DNA from: Flavobacteriales bacterium
Lineage (GTDB): Bacteria > Bacteroidota > Bacteroidia > Flavobacteriales > Flavobacteriaceae
DNA length: 64,000 bases
Assembly: GCA_011524905.1 (NCBI GenBank)
Contig: WTJI01000039.1
Location: forward strand, 1 to 64,000
Direction: 5' to 3'
The notes beneath the pieces were generated by a model. The model was given only the letters and a program-made list of their open reading frames with translations, was not told the DNA's origin and did not search any database. A program made the position numbers and the translations under genes. Shown here piece by piece: positions 17,027-29,266 of the stretch. Position 1 is the first letter of the stretch. The number at the start of each line of letters is the position of its first letter.

Positions 17027-18541
17027 ATGAAATTTTTTGTTAGCCTTAGTTTTATGCTACTGGGCGGTTGGCTGTCTGCCCAATCTGTAAGTGACGCCAT
17101 TCTGTTTACCCAGCAAGATTTAAACGGGACATCCCGCTATACTGGAATGGCAGGTGCCTTTGGCGCTTTGGGTGGGGACCTCTCAGCCATTGCCGACAAT
17201 CCAGCATCAGCAAGCGTTTTTTCTTATTCCGAAATGGGCATCAGTGCCTTCTTTAACAACAACGAAACAACAGCCTCCTACTTTTCAAACGCCACTACCA
17301 ACGACTTCAACAAACTGCAACTGCAACAATTCGGGTTGGTCTTTGTTTTGAAAAATACATCATCCAACAGCGACTGGACAAAAATAGCCTGGTCTTTTGG
17401 TTCCAAACGCATCGCCGACTTTTCCAATAAATTAAATGCGATAGGCAACAATCCGAACCAAAATCTAGGGGATTATTTTACCTACTATGCCGATGGCCTG
17501 GCCACCAAAAATATTGAAGTATTTGACAATGAAACCATCCCTGGTATTTACGAATATTTGGGTAATGAAATGGGCTATGGGGCGCAACAAGCCTTTTTGG
17601 GCTATCAAGCCTATGTAATCGATCCGCTATCAGATGATGAAAATAACACGATGTACCGCAGCGCCCAATTGGCGGGCCGAGTGGGTCACGATTGGGTTGT
17701 TGACCAACAAGGCCGCCACCAACAGTACAATTTTACTTTTAGCGTCCGCTACCGGGATTTTTTAGACATCGGGGCGGCCATCAACTCTCATAATTTTCGC
17801 TACGAACAAACTAATATTTTGACCGAAACAAGCGATGACACCAATAGTTCGCTACAAGAAGTTACTTTTGAAAATCGATGGGATACCTACGGGACAGGGG
17901 TGTCTGCACAAGTTGGAATCATTGCCAAACTGCAAAAAGCCATCCGCTTGGGACTGAGCTATCAAAGTCCGCAATATTTACGTTTTGAAGAAGAAGGCTC
18001 TCAAGCACTCATCTCTTCGGGATTGGTCGAGAACGAAACCATACAGACCGTGGTACGACCCGAAGTTATCAATACATATCCAGCCTATCGTATGCAACTG
18101 CCAGCTAAAGTAAGCCTCAGTATGGCTTATGTTTTCCAAGAAAAGGGATTGGTAAGTGTTAGCTATAGTTCCCGTAATCTGGCCCGTACACGATTCAATA
18201 CAGACTCACAAGCTTCTTACTTGGGTGGGCTGAATAATACATTAAATGAAACCCTTGGAAGGGTATCAGAACTGCGTCTGGGTAGCGAATGGCGAACGGG
18301 TCGTTTTCTTTGGCAGCTTGGGTATTGGACAACCAACAACGCCATGTCATCTATTAAAGATAACGATAGGGCCTATACAGCTGGTATAAATTTTGACTTG
18401 GCCGGAAATTTATTTGGTCTGAGTTGGGTTCAAAGCCAACAATATAGTCAACGCAATCTTTATCCCGTTGGCTTAACCAGTGGTGTCAGCTGGGAACAAA
18501 AAAGAACGCAGTTGTTTTTGACTTACTTATTTAAATTATAA
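17027..18541 (+). CDS. Outer membrane protein, OmpP1/FadL-like transporter
   Basis: 504-residue beta-barrel with signal peptide MKFFVSLSFMLLGGWLSAQ. The mature start SVSDAILFTQQDLNGTSRYTGMAGAFGALGGDLSAIADNPASASVF is characteristic of the Bacteroidetes OmpP1/FadL group (often called hemin receptor). FadL relatives move hydrophobic compounds across the outer membrane; the substrate here is unknown. It probably shares a transcript with the preceding gene. Confidence 0.88.
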   Translation: MKFFVSLSFMLLGGWLSAQSVSDAILFTQQDLNGTSRYTGMAGAFGALGGDLSAIADNPASASVFSYSEMGISAFFNNNETTASYFSNATTNDFNKLQLQQFGLVFVLKNTSSNSDWTKIAWSFGSKRIADFSNKLNAIGNNPNQNLGDYFTYYADGLATKNIEVFDNETIPGIYEYLGNEMGYGAQQAFLGYQAYVIDPLSDDENNTMYRSAQLAGRVGHDWVVDQQGRHQQYNFTFSVRYRDFLDIGAAINSHNFRYEQTNILTETSDDTNSSLQEVTFENRWDTYGTGVSAQVGIIAKLQKAIRLGLSYQSPQYLRFEEEGSQALISSGLVENETIQTVVRPEVINTYPAYRMQLPAKVSLSMAYVFQEKGLVSVSYSSRNLARTRFNTDSQASYLGGLNNTLNETLGRVSELRLGSEWRTGRFLWQLGYWTTNNAMSSIKDNDRAYTAGINFDLAGNLFGLSWVQSQQYSQRNLYPVGLTSGVSWEQKRTQLFLTYLFKL

Positions 18542-18585
18542 GAAACCCTTAGCGTATCGCACGCACGCTTTATCCAATAAATCCG

Positions 18586-18593
18586 TAACTTTG
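18586..18593 (+). promoter_or_regulatory. -7 box upstream of folE
   Basis: TAACTTTG matches TAnnTTTG and lies 10 bases before the folE ATG. No good -33 TTG is visible at the right distance, so this is a weak call. Confidence 0.35.
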
Positions 18594-18603
18594 CAGGAGT
18601 TTT

Positions 18604-19293
18604 ATGACTATGAAAATAGAAAAAATCATCAACGACCCTACCCCTTACGACTTGGGCGAAGACCATTTGTCAAGTGCTATTGACACCCCACTCCGATCTG
18701 ACGCCTTCGATCTGAGTGACCCCGAAAAAATCAGTCGCATCCAAGAACATGTCAAAGAAATCTTGCTTACCCTTGGTATGGATTTAACAGACGACAGCTT
18801 GAAAGGGACGCCCAAACGTGTGGCCAAAATGTTTGTCAATGAACTTTTTGGTGGTTTACATCCCGATCGGAGACCGAGTCTATCGACTTTCGAAAATAAA
18901 TACAAATACAATGAGATGTTGGTTGAGAAAAATATCACTTTATACTCGACCTGTGAGCACCACCTGCTTCCCATCGTAGGTAAGGCCCACGTAGCCTATG
19001 TGTCTAATGGCACTGTCGTGGGGCTGTCTAAAATGAATCGTATTGTTGATTATTACGCCAAACGACCACAAGTGCAAGAAAGACTCAATCGACAAATCGT
19101 CAAGGAGCTGCAAAATGTTTTGAACACTGAAAATGTAGCTTGTGTGATTGATGCCAAACATTTGTGTGTCAATTCAAGAGGGATCCGAGACATCAGTAGT
19201 AGTACTGTTACGGGAGAATTTGGCGGTGTTTTTCAAGAAGAAGGTCGCAAAAATGAATTTTTAAAATACATCCAACTCGAGACAGAATTTTAA
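18604..19293 (+). CDS. folE: GTP cyclohydrolase I
   Basis: Converts GTP to dihydroneopterin triphosphate, the first step of folate (pterin) synthesis. 229 residues with the zinc/GTP motif [41 protein letters not shown] and the second zinc cysteine in [11 protein letters not shown]. The N-terminal 45 residues are a variable extension. The stop overlaps the cysS start by one base (TAATG), so translation is probably coupled. Confidence 0.96.
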   Translation: MTMKIEKIINDPTPYDLGEDHLSSAIDTPLRSDAFDLSDPEKISRIQEHVKEILLTLGMDLTDDSLKGTPKRVAKMFVNELFGGLHPDRRPSLSTFENKYKYNEMLVEKNITLYSTCEHHLLPIVGKAHVAYVSNGTVVGLSKMNRIVDYYAKRPQVQERLNRQIVKELQNVLNTENVACVIDAKHLCVNSRGIRDISSSTVTGEFGGVFQEEGRKNEFLKYIQLETEF

Positions 19294-20762
19294 TGGACTC
19301 ACAACTACACGTCTATAATTCACTGAGCGGAAAAAAAGAACCCTTTACCCCTATAACACCGGGTTATGTCGGTATGTATGTTTGTGGGCCAACAGTTTAC
19401 AGCAACGTTCATTTGGGCAACTGTCGTACCTTCATTTCGTTTGATATTGTGTATCGCTACCTTCGTTATTTGGACTACAAAGTGCGCTACGTCAGAAATA
19501 TAACGGATGCTGGACATTTGGAAAATGACGAAGATGTAGGTGAAGACCGCATTGCTAAAAAGGCACGGCTCGAAAAAATAGAACCGATGGAAGTGGTACA
19601 ACGATATACAGTTGACTTCCACAACACGCTAGCATTACTGAACAACCTGCCGCCAAGCATCGAACCAACTGCCACTGGGCACATTATAGAGCAAATTGAA
19701 ATCATTAAGAAAATTCTTGATGCAGGCTTTGCCTATGAAGTAAACGGTTCTGTTTACTTTGACGTTTTGCGTTTTAACAAAGACCACCAGTATGGAAAGT
19801 TGAGTGGTCGAAATGTTGAAGATTTGATTCACAACACGAGAAGCTTGGAAGGGCAAAGCGATAAAAAAAACCCACAAGATTTTGCCCTCTGGAAAAAAGC
19901 AGAACCCCAACACATCATGCGTTGGCCTGCGCCATGGAGCGATGGTTTTCCAGGCTGGCACCTCGAATGTACGGCCATGAGCACAAAATACCTTGGGGAG
20001 CAGTTTGATATTCACGGGGGTGGGATGGATCTGAAATTCCCGCACCACGAATGTGAAATTGCACAAGCCGAGGCGACCACCAAAAAATCGCCTGTAAACT
20101 ATTGGATCCATGCCAATATGCTGACCCTCAATGGTAAAAAAATGGCCAAATCCACAGGTAATAACATTCTCCCTAACGAAATATTTACGGGTGATAATAC
20201 CCTTTTTTCAAAGTCCTATGCACCCAGTATCGTTCGTTTTTTTATTTTGCAGGCCCACTACAGAAGCATACTTGACATAAGCGAGAAAGCCTTGGCAGCA
20301 TCCGAAAAAGGATATCATCGTCTGATGGATGCCTATCAGCTCCTGGACAGACTTCCAATTGGAGAAACAGGTGATTTTGATCAACAACAGTGGCTGAAAC
20401 TATGTCATCAAGCCATGAATGATGACTTTAATACACCTGTTCTAATTGCCCATTTATTCGATGCAGCAAAATATATCAACAGTGTCAAAAATGGCCTACA
20501 GTCTATGGATGCCAAACAAAAGAAAAGTCTGACAAAATATTTGAACGCTTTTCTTTTCGACGTATTGGGATTGGAACTACCCACCCAAGAAAAGGGCTCT
20601 GATGGAAAACTCGAACAGACCATAGACCTGCTGCTCAATCTGAGGGAAGAAGCACGTCTCAATAAGGATTTTGACTTGTCTGACAACATTCGTGACAGAC
20701 TACAAGACATTGGTGTTCAATTAAAAGATACGCCAGAAGGAACAGCATACACAATTGAATAG
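19293..20762 (+). CDS. cysS: Cysteinyl-tRNA synthetase
   Basis: Class I synthetase of 489 residues charging tRNA-Cys. Zinc/ATP motif [15 protein letters not shown] (HIGH-like), [11 protein letters not shown] and [18 protein letters not shown] are all present. The KMSKS loop reads KKMAKSTGN, with alanine replacing the first serine. The C-terminal anticodon-binding domain is present. It overlaps folE by one base upstream and yidD by one base downstream (TAGTG). Confidence 0.96.
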   Translation: MDSQLHVYNSLSGKKEPFTPITPGYVGMYVCGPTVYSNVHLGNCRTFISFDIVYRYLRYLDYKVRYVRNITDAGHLENDEDVGEDRIAKKARLEKIEPMEVVQRYTVDFHNTLALLNNLPPSIEPTATGHIIEQIEIIKKILDAGFAYEVNGSVYFDVLRFNKDHQYGKLSGRNVEDLIHNTRSLEGQSDKKNPQDFALWKKAEPQHIMRWPAPWSDGFPGWHLECTAMSTKYLGEQFDIHGGGMDLKFPHHECEIAQAEATTKKSPVNYWIHANMLTLNGKKMAKSTGNNILPNEIFTGDNTLFSKSYAPSIVRFFILQAHYRSILDISEKALAASEKGYHRLMDAYQLLDRLPIGETGDFDQQQWLKLCHQAMNDDFNTPVLIAHLFDAAKYINSVKNGLQSMDAKQKKSLTKYLNAFLFDVLGLELPTQEKGSDGKLEQTIDLLLNLREEARLNKDFDLSDNIRDRLQDIGVQLKDTPEGTAYTIE

Positions 20763-20989
20763 TGTTTTTTAGAAAACTACTCATCGCACCTTTTTTGGTA
20801 CTCATCTACATTTACCAACATTTGATTTCGCCACTGATCCCGCCCAGTTGTCGTTACACACCCACTTGTTCGCAATACGCCAAAGAAGCACTTCAAAAAC
20901 ATGGGCTTTGGAAAGGCCTATTTTTGGCCATCAAGCGTATTTTTTCTTGCCATCCCTGGGGTAGTTCAGGCTATGACCCTGTTCCTTGA
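20762..20989 (+). CDS. yidD: Membrane protein insertion efficiency factor YidD
   Basis: 75-residue membrane-associated protein that assists YidC-dependent insertion. The motif [22 protein letters not shown] followed by [12 protein letters not shown] is diagnostic. It starts with GTG overlapping the cysS stop by one base. Confidence 0.93.
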   Translation: MFFRKLLIAPFLVLIYIYQHLISPLIPPSCRYTPTCSQYAKEALQKHGLWKGLFLAIKRIFSCHPWGSSGYDPVP

Positions 20990-21050
20990 ATCATACTTTC
21001 TCAAAGCATTTAATTTCCTTACTTTTAGGACGAATTAAACTTTCCAAAAC

Positions 21051-21908
21051 ATGTTTCTATTGAAAGTTAACTGGGCGCCCAATGAGTCGCTTTTTGAGTT
21101 TTTTGGTATTGGTGTGCGGTTTTACAGCCTCATGTTTGTCATCGCCTTTTCATATGGATATTATTTGATGAAAAAGATCTATGAAAAAGAATCGATACAA
21201 CTTGAAAATCTAGACCCCTTACTTCCCTATATGGCTATATCAACACTTATTGGTGCGCGATTGGGCCATGTCTTTTTTTACGAATGGGCGTATTATCAAA
21301 ATCACTTATTGGAAATTCTTCTCCCCATACGTGCGTCACAAGGGGCCAGTCTCTTTTTTGGTACCATTGAGGGGTATAAGTTTACAGGATTTCGAGGACT
21401 CGCTAGTCATGGTGCGGTAATTGGCATACTTACGGGCGTGGGGCTTTATCAAAAAAACTATCCCTTTCGCTCCTGGATGTGGATCGTAGATCGATTGACA
21501 TTACCCGCTACCATTGGTGGGGCCTTCGTCCGATTGGGAAATTTTTATAACTCAGAAATTGTTGGGAAATACACCCAATCGAGTTTTGGGGTTGTCTTTC
21601 AGAACAATGGAGATCGTCTTCCACGGCATCCTGCCCAGTTGTATGAGGCCATAGGATATGTGCTACTCTTCTTTTTGTTGCGCTGGTTTTACCGAAAAAA
21701 CAAAACACAATCTGGTTTTTTATTAGGCGTATATTTTGCAGGCATTTTTAGTATTAGGTTTTTAGTGGAATTTGTCAAAGAAAGCCAAGGCGGTTTTGAA
21801 AAAATCCTGCCCCTTTTCAGCACAGGGCAATGGCTGAGTATTCCACTAATACTGTTTGGTGTATTCTTGATTCTTCGCGTGCGACTCCAAGCAACAAAAG
21901 CCACTTAA
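21051..21908 (+). CDS. lgt: Prolipoprotein diacylglyceryl transferase
   Basis: Inner-membrane enzyme that attaches diacylglycerol to the lipobox cysteine, the first step of lipoprotein maturation. 285 residues and about seven helices, with GARLGHVFFYE, the ASHGAVIG motif and the Lgt signature GGAFVRLGNFYNSEIVGK. It acts on lipoproteins such as those at 31181 and 61423. The next gene starts on the base after its stop. Confidence 0.95.
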   Translation: MFLLKVNWAPNESLFEFFGIGVRFYSLMFVIAFSYGYYLMKKIYEKESIQLENLDPLLPYMAISTLIGARLGHVFFYEWAYYQNHLLEILLPIRASQGASLFFGTIEGYKFTGFRGLASHGAVIGILTGVGLYQKNYPFRSWMWIVDRLTLPATIGGAFVRLGNFYNSEIVGKYTQSSFGVVFQNNGDRLPRHPAQLYEAIGYVLLFFLLRWFYRKNKTQSGFLLGVYFAGIFSIRFLVEFVKESQGGFEKILPLFSTGQWLSIPLILFGVFLILRVRLQATKAT

Positions 21909-22433
21909 ATGGAGGAATTACGCTACCCCAATGGGCCATATAATACAGTTCAATATTTAGATGAAAAAGAGCTAAGGATTTGTATCCAGCGCATTGAAAG
22001 TTTTCCAGAAACTTTAAAAAATTTTGTAGCTTCTTTTGATACCGCCGATTGGCAGGCAACATATAGACCCGGAGGTTGGTCAGCAGTCCAGCTAGTCCAC
22101 CATTTGGCGGATAGTCATCTCCACAGCTACGCCCGATTTAGACACGCTGTAACAGAGGAAACTCCTACCATAAAAGACTATCCCGAATCGTTATGGGCCG
22201 AACTCGAAGATGCCCAATCGATAGAACATATTCCAGCCAGCTTACAGATGATCACTGGCATACATCAACGGTGGGGCGCTTTTTTAAAAAAACTCAAACC
22301 CAAAGATTACAATCGTAGTTTTTATCATCCCGAGACCCAAACCCATCATTCGCTTTACCAAGCCTTGGCCTATTACAGCTGGCATTGTGATCATCACCTG
22401 GGACACCTGAAAATCATTAAAAACAAAGCATAA
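21909..22433 (+). CDS. bstA: DinB/YfiT-like metal-dependent hydrolase, probable bacillithiol transferase
   Basis: 174-residue DinB-superfamily four-helix protein. The metal ligands fit the YfiT/BstA pattern: an early histidine in VHHLADSH (near residue 62) and HCDHHLGH near the C terminus. Characterised BstA proteins transfer bacillithiol to electrophiles. The call is strengthened by bshB1 in the same window, but the substrate is inferred. It directly abuts lgt and ends inside the A-run of a terminator. Confidence 0.82.
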   Translation: MEELRYPNGPYNTVQYLDEKELRICIQRIESFPETLKNFVASFDTADWQATYRPGGWSAVQLVHHLADSHLHSYARFRHAVTEETPTIKDYPESLWAELEDAQSIEHIPASLQMITGIHQRWGAFLKKLKPKDYNRSFYHPETQTHHSLYQALAYYSWHCDHHLGHLKIIKNKA

Positions 22434-22463
22434 AAAAAGCTGTACGATTGGTACAGCTTTTTT
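22433..22463. terminator. Bidirectional intrinsic terminator between bstA and yceI
   Basis: AAAAAAGCTGTAC-GATTG-GTACAGCTTTTTT is a long stem with A and T tracts, which serves both convergent genes. Confidence 0.85.
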
Positions 22464-22478
22464 CGTATTTAAAATAAA

Positions 22479-23042
22479 TTACTCTGCAAATACAAGTTCT
22501 GTTTCGAGTGTAATTTCATCCAAGATAAGTTTATCACCTAAGTTTTCAAAAAAGCTACCAGACCCGTATCGTACTTCGTATTGGGCACGATCAAAAGTAA
22601 GTGACGCTTTCCAATTGCCATTATCAGGCATCAATTTGAAATTGGCTGGGTGAGTAATACCCTTAATGGTTAGATTTGCCGAAACGTCAAATGCACCGTT
22701 GTCTGCTGCCGTTGCAGCGGTAATGTTTAAGTTGGCAGTTGGATGGCTATCCACAGAAAAGAAATCATCTGACATCAAATGACCGATCAGTTTCTTTCCA
22801 TATTCTTCAGACAAATCTGTACAAACCATAGAAGACATGTCCACAACAAAGCTTCCTCCACTAGGTTTCCCATCTGTAAATTGGATGGCGCCAGATTGAA
22901 ACTGAAGCGTTCCATTGTGGCTATCACCTGTGATTTTTGCACCAGACCACTTAATCGCACTTTTCGCGGTGTCCATAGTGTAATTCTGCGCTGTAACGAA
23001 AGTTGCTGTTAGCAACAACGATAAAAAAGTTGTAATTCTCAT
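22479..23042 (-). CDS. YceI-like lipid-binding family protein, exported
   Basis: 187 residues with signal peptide MRITTFLSLLLTATFVTAQ. The body is a YceI-type lipocalin-like barrel: DTAKSAIKWSGAKI, SGSFVVDMSSMVC-like region, LIGHLMSDDFFSVDSHPTANL and a LTIKGITHPANF block. Homologues bind isoprenoid-like lipids in the periplasm; the ligand here is unknown. It is convergent with bstA across a shared terminator. A TATATTTG box about 38 bases upstream may be its promoter, although the TTG spacing is poor. Confidence 0.9.
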   Translation of the reverse strand: MRITTFLSLLLTATFVTAQNYTMDTAKSAIKWSGAKITGDSHNGTLQFQSGAIQFTDGKPSGGSFVVDMSSMVCTDLSEEYGKKLIGHLMSDDFFSVDSHPTANLNITAATAADNGAFDVSANLTIKGITHPANFKLMPDNGNWKASLTFDRAQYEVRYGSGSFFENLGDKLILDEITLETELVFAE

Positions 23043-23111
23043 AAATTTTTTTTATTTGTTTTTACAATATTTGTAGGGACAAATATAAAATATAAATCAG
23101 GAAATATAAAC

Positions 23112-23134
23112 AAAAGCGGCCACGGGCCGCTTTT
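23112..23134 (-). terminator. Intrinsic terminator after secDF
   Basis: AAAAGCGGCC-ACG-GGCCGCTTTT is a 10-bp stem rich in GC with a short T-run. It lies just past the secDF stop on the minus strand and could work in both directions. Confidence 0.8.
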
Positions 23135-23160
23135 AATTATTAACAAAGTTTTGAAACTAT

Positions 23161-26109
23161 TTATTCTTGGGTTTTGCCTTTTTGTTGGGTGTCGTACATT
23201 ACAGGGGTTGCAATGAAAACAGAAGAATAGGTTCCTACCAATACCCCGATAATTAAAGCAAACATAAATCCTCTGATTGATTCGCCACCAAAAATAAAGA
23301 TCGCCAGAAGTACAATAAGCGTTGTCAGTGAGGTGTTGAGTGTTCGGCTTAACGTACTATTCAGCGCCGTATCAACTGTTGTATTGAAGCCCCACTTAGG
23401 ATGATCATTCACATATTCACGAATGCGGTCGAACACAACTACTGTATCGTTCAATGAATATCCAATTACAGTAAGTATGGCTGCAATAAATGCCTGGTTA
23501 ATTTCCATATTAAACGGCATAATTTGGTAGGTCAAAGAAAAGACGCCCAACACAATAACTACATCGTGAAATACAGCAGCTACGGCACCGAGTGAAAATT
23601 GCCATTTTCTAAAGCGCAACAGAATGTAAAGGAATACCACAATTAAAGAGCCAATAACAGCCAGATAAGAATTGTTTTTAATATCATCGGCAATGGTAGG
23701 CCCTACTTTAATTGAGGACATGATTCCAAGGGCTTTGTCATCTGAACCACTAACAAAATTTTCGTAGGTCATTCCTTCAGGGAAATAACCTGCCAAAGAT
23801 TCAAATAGTTTAGTTTGTATTTCATTGTCAACTGCCAATCCTTCAACATCGACCTTGTACTTTGTAGTAATTTTTAGCTGATTGGCTTCACCAAAAGTTT
23901 TCACTTCAGCGCTTCCGAAAACATCCGTAAGGGCTGATTCAATTTCGGTCGGACTGATTGGGTTTTCAAATCGAATCGTGTAGGATCGTCCCCCAACAAA
24001 GTCAACACCCTGATTGAGGCCAACCGTAAACAAGGAACCTAAACTAATAGCCAGGAGAATACCTGAGATGGTGTAGGCAATTTTTCGTTTCCCTAAAAAG
24101 ACCCATTGGATATTAGATAGCAAGCCCTGGGTTGCTGCTGTAGCAAAAGAAACTTTCTTACCCTTTTCATTGCGGTCATCAACAAAGATTCTAGTGATAA
24201 AAATAGCTGTAAAAAGAGAGGTTGCAATTCCAATCAATAAAGTTGTGGCGAACCCTTTTATAGGACCCGTTCCAAACACAAAAAGTATAAGTGCTGTTAG
24301 CCCTGTAGTAATATTCGCATCTAAAATAGATGACAAGGCATTGTTAAATCCATCAGCAACAGCTTTTCGGATACCTTTCCCTCGCTTTAATTCTTCGCGA
24401 ACCCTTTCGAATATCAATACATTGGCGTCTACAGAAATCCCAATGGTAAGAACAATACCAGCAATTCCAGGCAATGTCAACACAGCACCCAGACCTGCCA
24501 GGACTCCAAATATGAGCAAGATATTAAAGGAAAGTGCAATATCTGCGAAGATTCCAGCAGAACCGTAATAGAATACCATCCAAATCAAAACGAAAACGAG
24601 TGCAATGAGGAAAGAATAAATCCCACTTTCAATAGCTTCTTGTCCGAGAGAGGGTCCTACTATTTCGGATTGAATGATATCGGCTGAAGCAGGTAACTTA
24701 CCTGCCCGCAGAACATTGGCAAGGTCAATAGCTTCATTGAGGGTAAAGTCTCCTGTAATTTCGGAGCGTCCGCCTGAAATAGCACCGCCAGGGACTCCAG
24801 GAGCAGAATAAACAACATCGTCTAAAACAATGGCAATGTTACTTGCCTCTTTGAATGCTTTTCCGGTGAGGTTTTCCCAGGTTCTGGCACCCGTAGCATT
24901 CATTTGCATCGAAACAGCAGGCTTTCCAACGGCATCATACGTCTGCATAGCATCGACCACTACACCACCGCTCAGTGGCGGCTCACCATTACGGTTAGAA
25001 CGGAGCGCAAAAAGTTCTGTGACTTCGCCAGCGGCTTGTGCTTTACCCCAAGCAAACTTGACATAACGGAAAGCAGCGGGTAAGAGTTTGCGTATTTCAG
25101 GGCGATCTAGGTATTCAGCGATTTGTTCTTGGTCTTTTTTGGCAAATTGGGCCAAAACAGGACCACCCTGGAAACCATAACCTACAATTCTGTCTAAGAT
25201 GGGATTAGGTAGGGCTAAATCGGTTGTGTCTTGGGCAGCTACATCCGCTAAAAGATCATCGATACCACCTTTTTCTGCTTCTTTATCGTCTGTTTTTTGC
25301 TTCAGATCTTCTTTTAATCGGTCATTGGCTAGGCTCAAAAAACCAATCAATTGGTCATTTTTAAATGTTTCCCAAAATTCAAGTTGTGCTGTGCTTTGCA
25401 ACAAGTTTTGCACCCGCTCTACATCTTTGGCTCCAGGCAATTCGACAAGGATACGACCAGATGTTCCGAGTCGCTGAATATTTGGCTGCGTTACACCGAA
25501 TTTATCGATACGCTTGCGAAGTACTTCAAATGCAGAGATAATGGATTCGTCAACTTTTCTTCTGATGACGGGTTTTACTTGGTCATCGGACATATCAAAA
25601 TTGATCTCATCGCTTAGCGTACGGTTGGCAAAAATATTAGTTTCAGCCAGTTTATCGCTCTCTCCCTTCACAGCGTCAAAAGCTTTAAAAAAGGACTCCA
25701 CATAAGGCTCGTCTGAACTTTTTTGCAATTGATCCGCCTGATCTAGCGCTTGATTGAAAATAGGGTTTTTCGAGTTTTCTGAAAGACCTTTTAGGATATC
25801 TCTGACCGAGATTTGCAAGATAACATTGATCCCACCTTTCAAATCCAATCCCTTGTTAAGTTCTTTTCCTTTAGCGTCATTGTAGGAAGTAAATCCATAC
25901 AAAGGGAGGTTTCCAATAGAATCAAGATAATTAACAACGGCACGATCCCGAAGACTCAAATAGTCTTCTGTTTCATCAGAAATAGATTGTGCGGCAAACT
26001 GGGTTGCTTTTTGTTCTTGCTGACTAGCAATAAACGTAAAAGACAATTGGTAAAGGCTTACCAGTCCAAAAAGAATTCCAAAAACTCGTATGAGTGAATT
26101 ATTCTGCAT
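23161..26109 (-). CDS. secDF: Fused protein translocase subunits SecD-SecF
   Basis: 982-residue RND-type Sec accessory protein in the inner membrane that uses proton motive force to drive late steps of Sec export. SecD is N-terminal (helix at 1-30, the periplasmic P1 domain with LDLKGGINVILQI, then six helices around 480-680). SecF follows (VDFVGGRSYTIRF, then GYSLNDTVVVFDRIRE). The fusion is standard in Bacteroidetes. It has its own promoter and terminator. Confidence 0.97.
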   Translation of the reverse strand: MQNNSLIRVFGILFGLVSLYQLSFTFIASQQEQKATQFAAQSISDETEDYLSLRDRAVVNYLDSIGNLPLYGFTSYNDAKGKELNKGLDLKGGINVILQISVRDILKGLSENSKNPIFNQALDQADQLQKSSDEPYVESFFKAFDAVKGESDKLAETNIFANRTLSDEINFDMSDDQVKPVIRRKVDESIISAFEVLRKRIDKFGVTQPNIQRLGTSGRILVELPGAKDVERVQNLLQSTAQLEFWETFKNDQLIGFLSLANDRLKEDLKQKTDDKEAEKGGIDDLLADVAAQDTTDLALPNPILDRIVGYGFQGGPVLAQFAKKDQEQIAEYLDRPEIRKLLPAAFRYVKFAWGKAQAAGEVTELFALRSNRNGEPPLSGGVVVDAMQTYDAVGKPAVSMQMNATGARTWENLTGKAFKEASNIAIVLDDVVYSAPGVPGGAISGGRSEITGDFTLNEAIDLANVLRAGKLPASADIIQSEIVGPSLGQEAIESGIYSFLIALVFVLIWMVFYYGSAGIFADIALSFNILLIFGVLAGLGAVLTLPGIAGIVLTIGISVDANVLIFERVREELKRGKGIRKAVADGFNNALSSILDANITTGLTALILFVFGTGPIKGFATTLLIGIATSLFTAIFITRIFVDDRNEKGKKVSFATAATQGLLSNIQWVFLGKRKIAYTISGILLAISLGSLFTVGLNQGVDFVGGRSYTIRFENPISPTEIESALTDVFGSAEVKTFGEANQLKITTKYKVDVEGLAVDNEIQTKLFESLAGYFPEGMTYENFVSGSDDKALGIMSSIKVGPTIADDIKNNSYLAVIGSLIVVFLYILLRFRKWQFSLGAVAAVFHDVVIVLGVFSLTYQIMPFNMEINQAFIAAILTVIGYSLNDTVVVFDRIREYVNDHPKWGFNTTVDTALNSTLSRTLNTSLTTLIVLLAIFIFGGESIRGFMFALIIGVLVGTYSSVFIATPVMYDTQQKGKTQE

Positions 26110-26140
26110 TATAAGTAAATTAAAGCCTAATTAAGGCGAG

Positions 26141-26171
26141 CAAATATAAGTTTTACCCAATGATTTAACAA
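26141..26171 (-). promoter_or_regulatory. Promoter of secDF
   Basis: The minus strand reads TTG, a 20-base spacer and TATATTTG, with the box ending 31 bases before the secDF ATG. Confidence 0.65.
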
Positions 26172-26200
26172 GTACAAAACCGATAATACTATTGACGGGA

Positions 26201-27133
26201 CTACAGGATATCAGAAAGGGCTTCGTTCATCGTGCGAACGGCAGCAACACTTTTTGAGAACTGTGCCTTTTCATCGGCATTTAAAGCAACATCTACGATA
26301 GAAGAAATCCCATTTTTTCCAATGATACAGGGGACTCCAATACAAATGTCATTTTCACCATATTCTCCCTCAAGATAAACGGAACAAGGAATCATACGAT
26401 TTTGATCGTGCAAAATACTTGCCACTAGGTAGGATACTGATGCACCAGGAGCATACCAGGCTGAAGTTCCTAACAATTTGGTTAAAGTAGCTCCACCCAC
26501 CATTGTGTCGGCAGCCACTTTTTTTAATTGATCTGCGCTTAAAAATTGACTAACTGGCACCCCGTTGTAGCTAGCTAGACGGGTCAATGGAATCATAGTA
26601 GTGTCACCGTGTCCTCCAATAACCATTCCCTGAATATCATTAGCAGGCTTTTCTAAGGCAAGGGACAAATAGGTTTTGAATCGAGAGCTGTCTAGTGCAC
26701 CCCCCATACCAATCACTCTATTTTTGGGAAGACCAGTTGCTTTCAATGCGAGATAAGTCATTGTATCCATAGGATTGGACACTACTACAATCTTTGTATC
26801 GGGTGAATATTCTAAAAGGTTGGTCGCTACAGTTTGTACAATCCCTGCATTAATACCAATTAGTTCCTCTCTTGTCATTCCAGGTTTTCGTGGAACCCCT
26901 GAAGTGATGACAACAACATCACTATTGGCAGTAGCCGCATAATCATTTGTCACACCCACCAATTTGGTATTAAATCCAAGGGTAGTAGCTGTCTGGTAGA
27001 GATCCAAAGCCTTACCTTCGGCAAAACCTTCTTTAATATCTAGTAAGACAACCTCACTCGCAATTCCTTTGATGGCGATATACTCTGCACAAGAGGCACC
27101 CACATTACCAGCACCAACAATAGTTACTTTCAT
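26201..27133 (-). CDS. mdh: Malate dehydrogenase
   Basis: NAD-dependent TCA-cycle enzyme, 310 residues, of the lactate dehydrogenase-like type. Nucleotide-binding GAGNVGASCAEY is at the N terminus. Substrate arginines lie in SGVPRKPGMTREEL, and the catalytic His/Asp region is VIGGHGDTTMIPLTR. The gene order gyrB-mdh-secDF is common in flavobacteria. A TAACTTTG box near 27237 is a weak promoter candidate. Confidence 0.96.
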   Translation of the reverse strand: MKVTIVGAGNVGASCAEYIAIKGIASEVVLLDIKEGFAEGKALDLYQTATTLGFNTKLVGVTNDYAATANSDVVVITSGVPRKPGMTREELIGINAGIVQTVATNLLEYSPDTKIVVVSNPMDTMTYLALKATGLPKNRVIGMGGALDSSRFKTYLSLALEKPANDIQGMVIGGHGDTTMIPLTRLASYNGVPVSQFLSADQLKKVAADTMVGGATLTKLLGTSAWYAPGASVSYLVASILHDQNRMIPCSVYLEGEYGENDICIGVPCIIGKNGISSIVDVALNADEKAQFSKSVAAVRTMNEALSDIL

Positions 27134-27281
27134 ATTTTAAGTTTTTTCGTTCTTCCTTTTTTATCCTCAAAAGCTAGGCGTTTCCTAACAATATTCGAGG
27201 GAAAGAACACATTCAATTGGTCAATTAAAATTTTTGCAAAGTTAAAAAAAAGATACCAAAATCGAATATCCCAAGGGCTGG

Positions 27282-29225
<1,944 letters not shown>

Positions 29226-29257
29226 TTATCGAATAAATTGCAAATCTGTCTGACTCT

Positions 29258-29265
29258 CAAAGATA
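29258..29265 (-). promoter_or_regulatory. -7 box upstream of gyrB
   Basis: TATCTTTG on the minus strand, 35 bases before the gyrB ATG. No TTG at the standard distance is visible. Confidence 0.4.
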
Positions 29266-29266
29266 C

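Noticed and set aside
16257-17030. ORFs in other plus-strand frames (126 and 122 residues) over the RS-rich gene
   Set aside because: They arise from low-complexity Ser/Arg/Asn codons. The main frame is continuous from 15821 to 17011, so no frameshift is needed.
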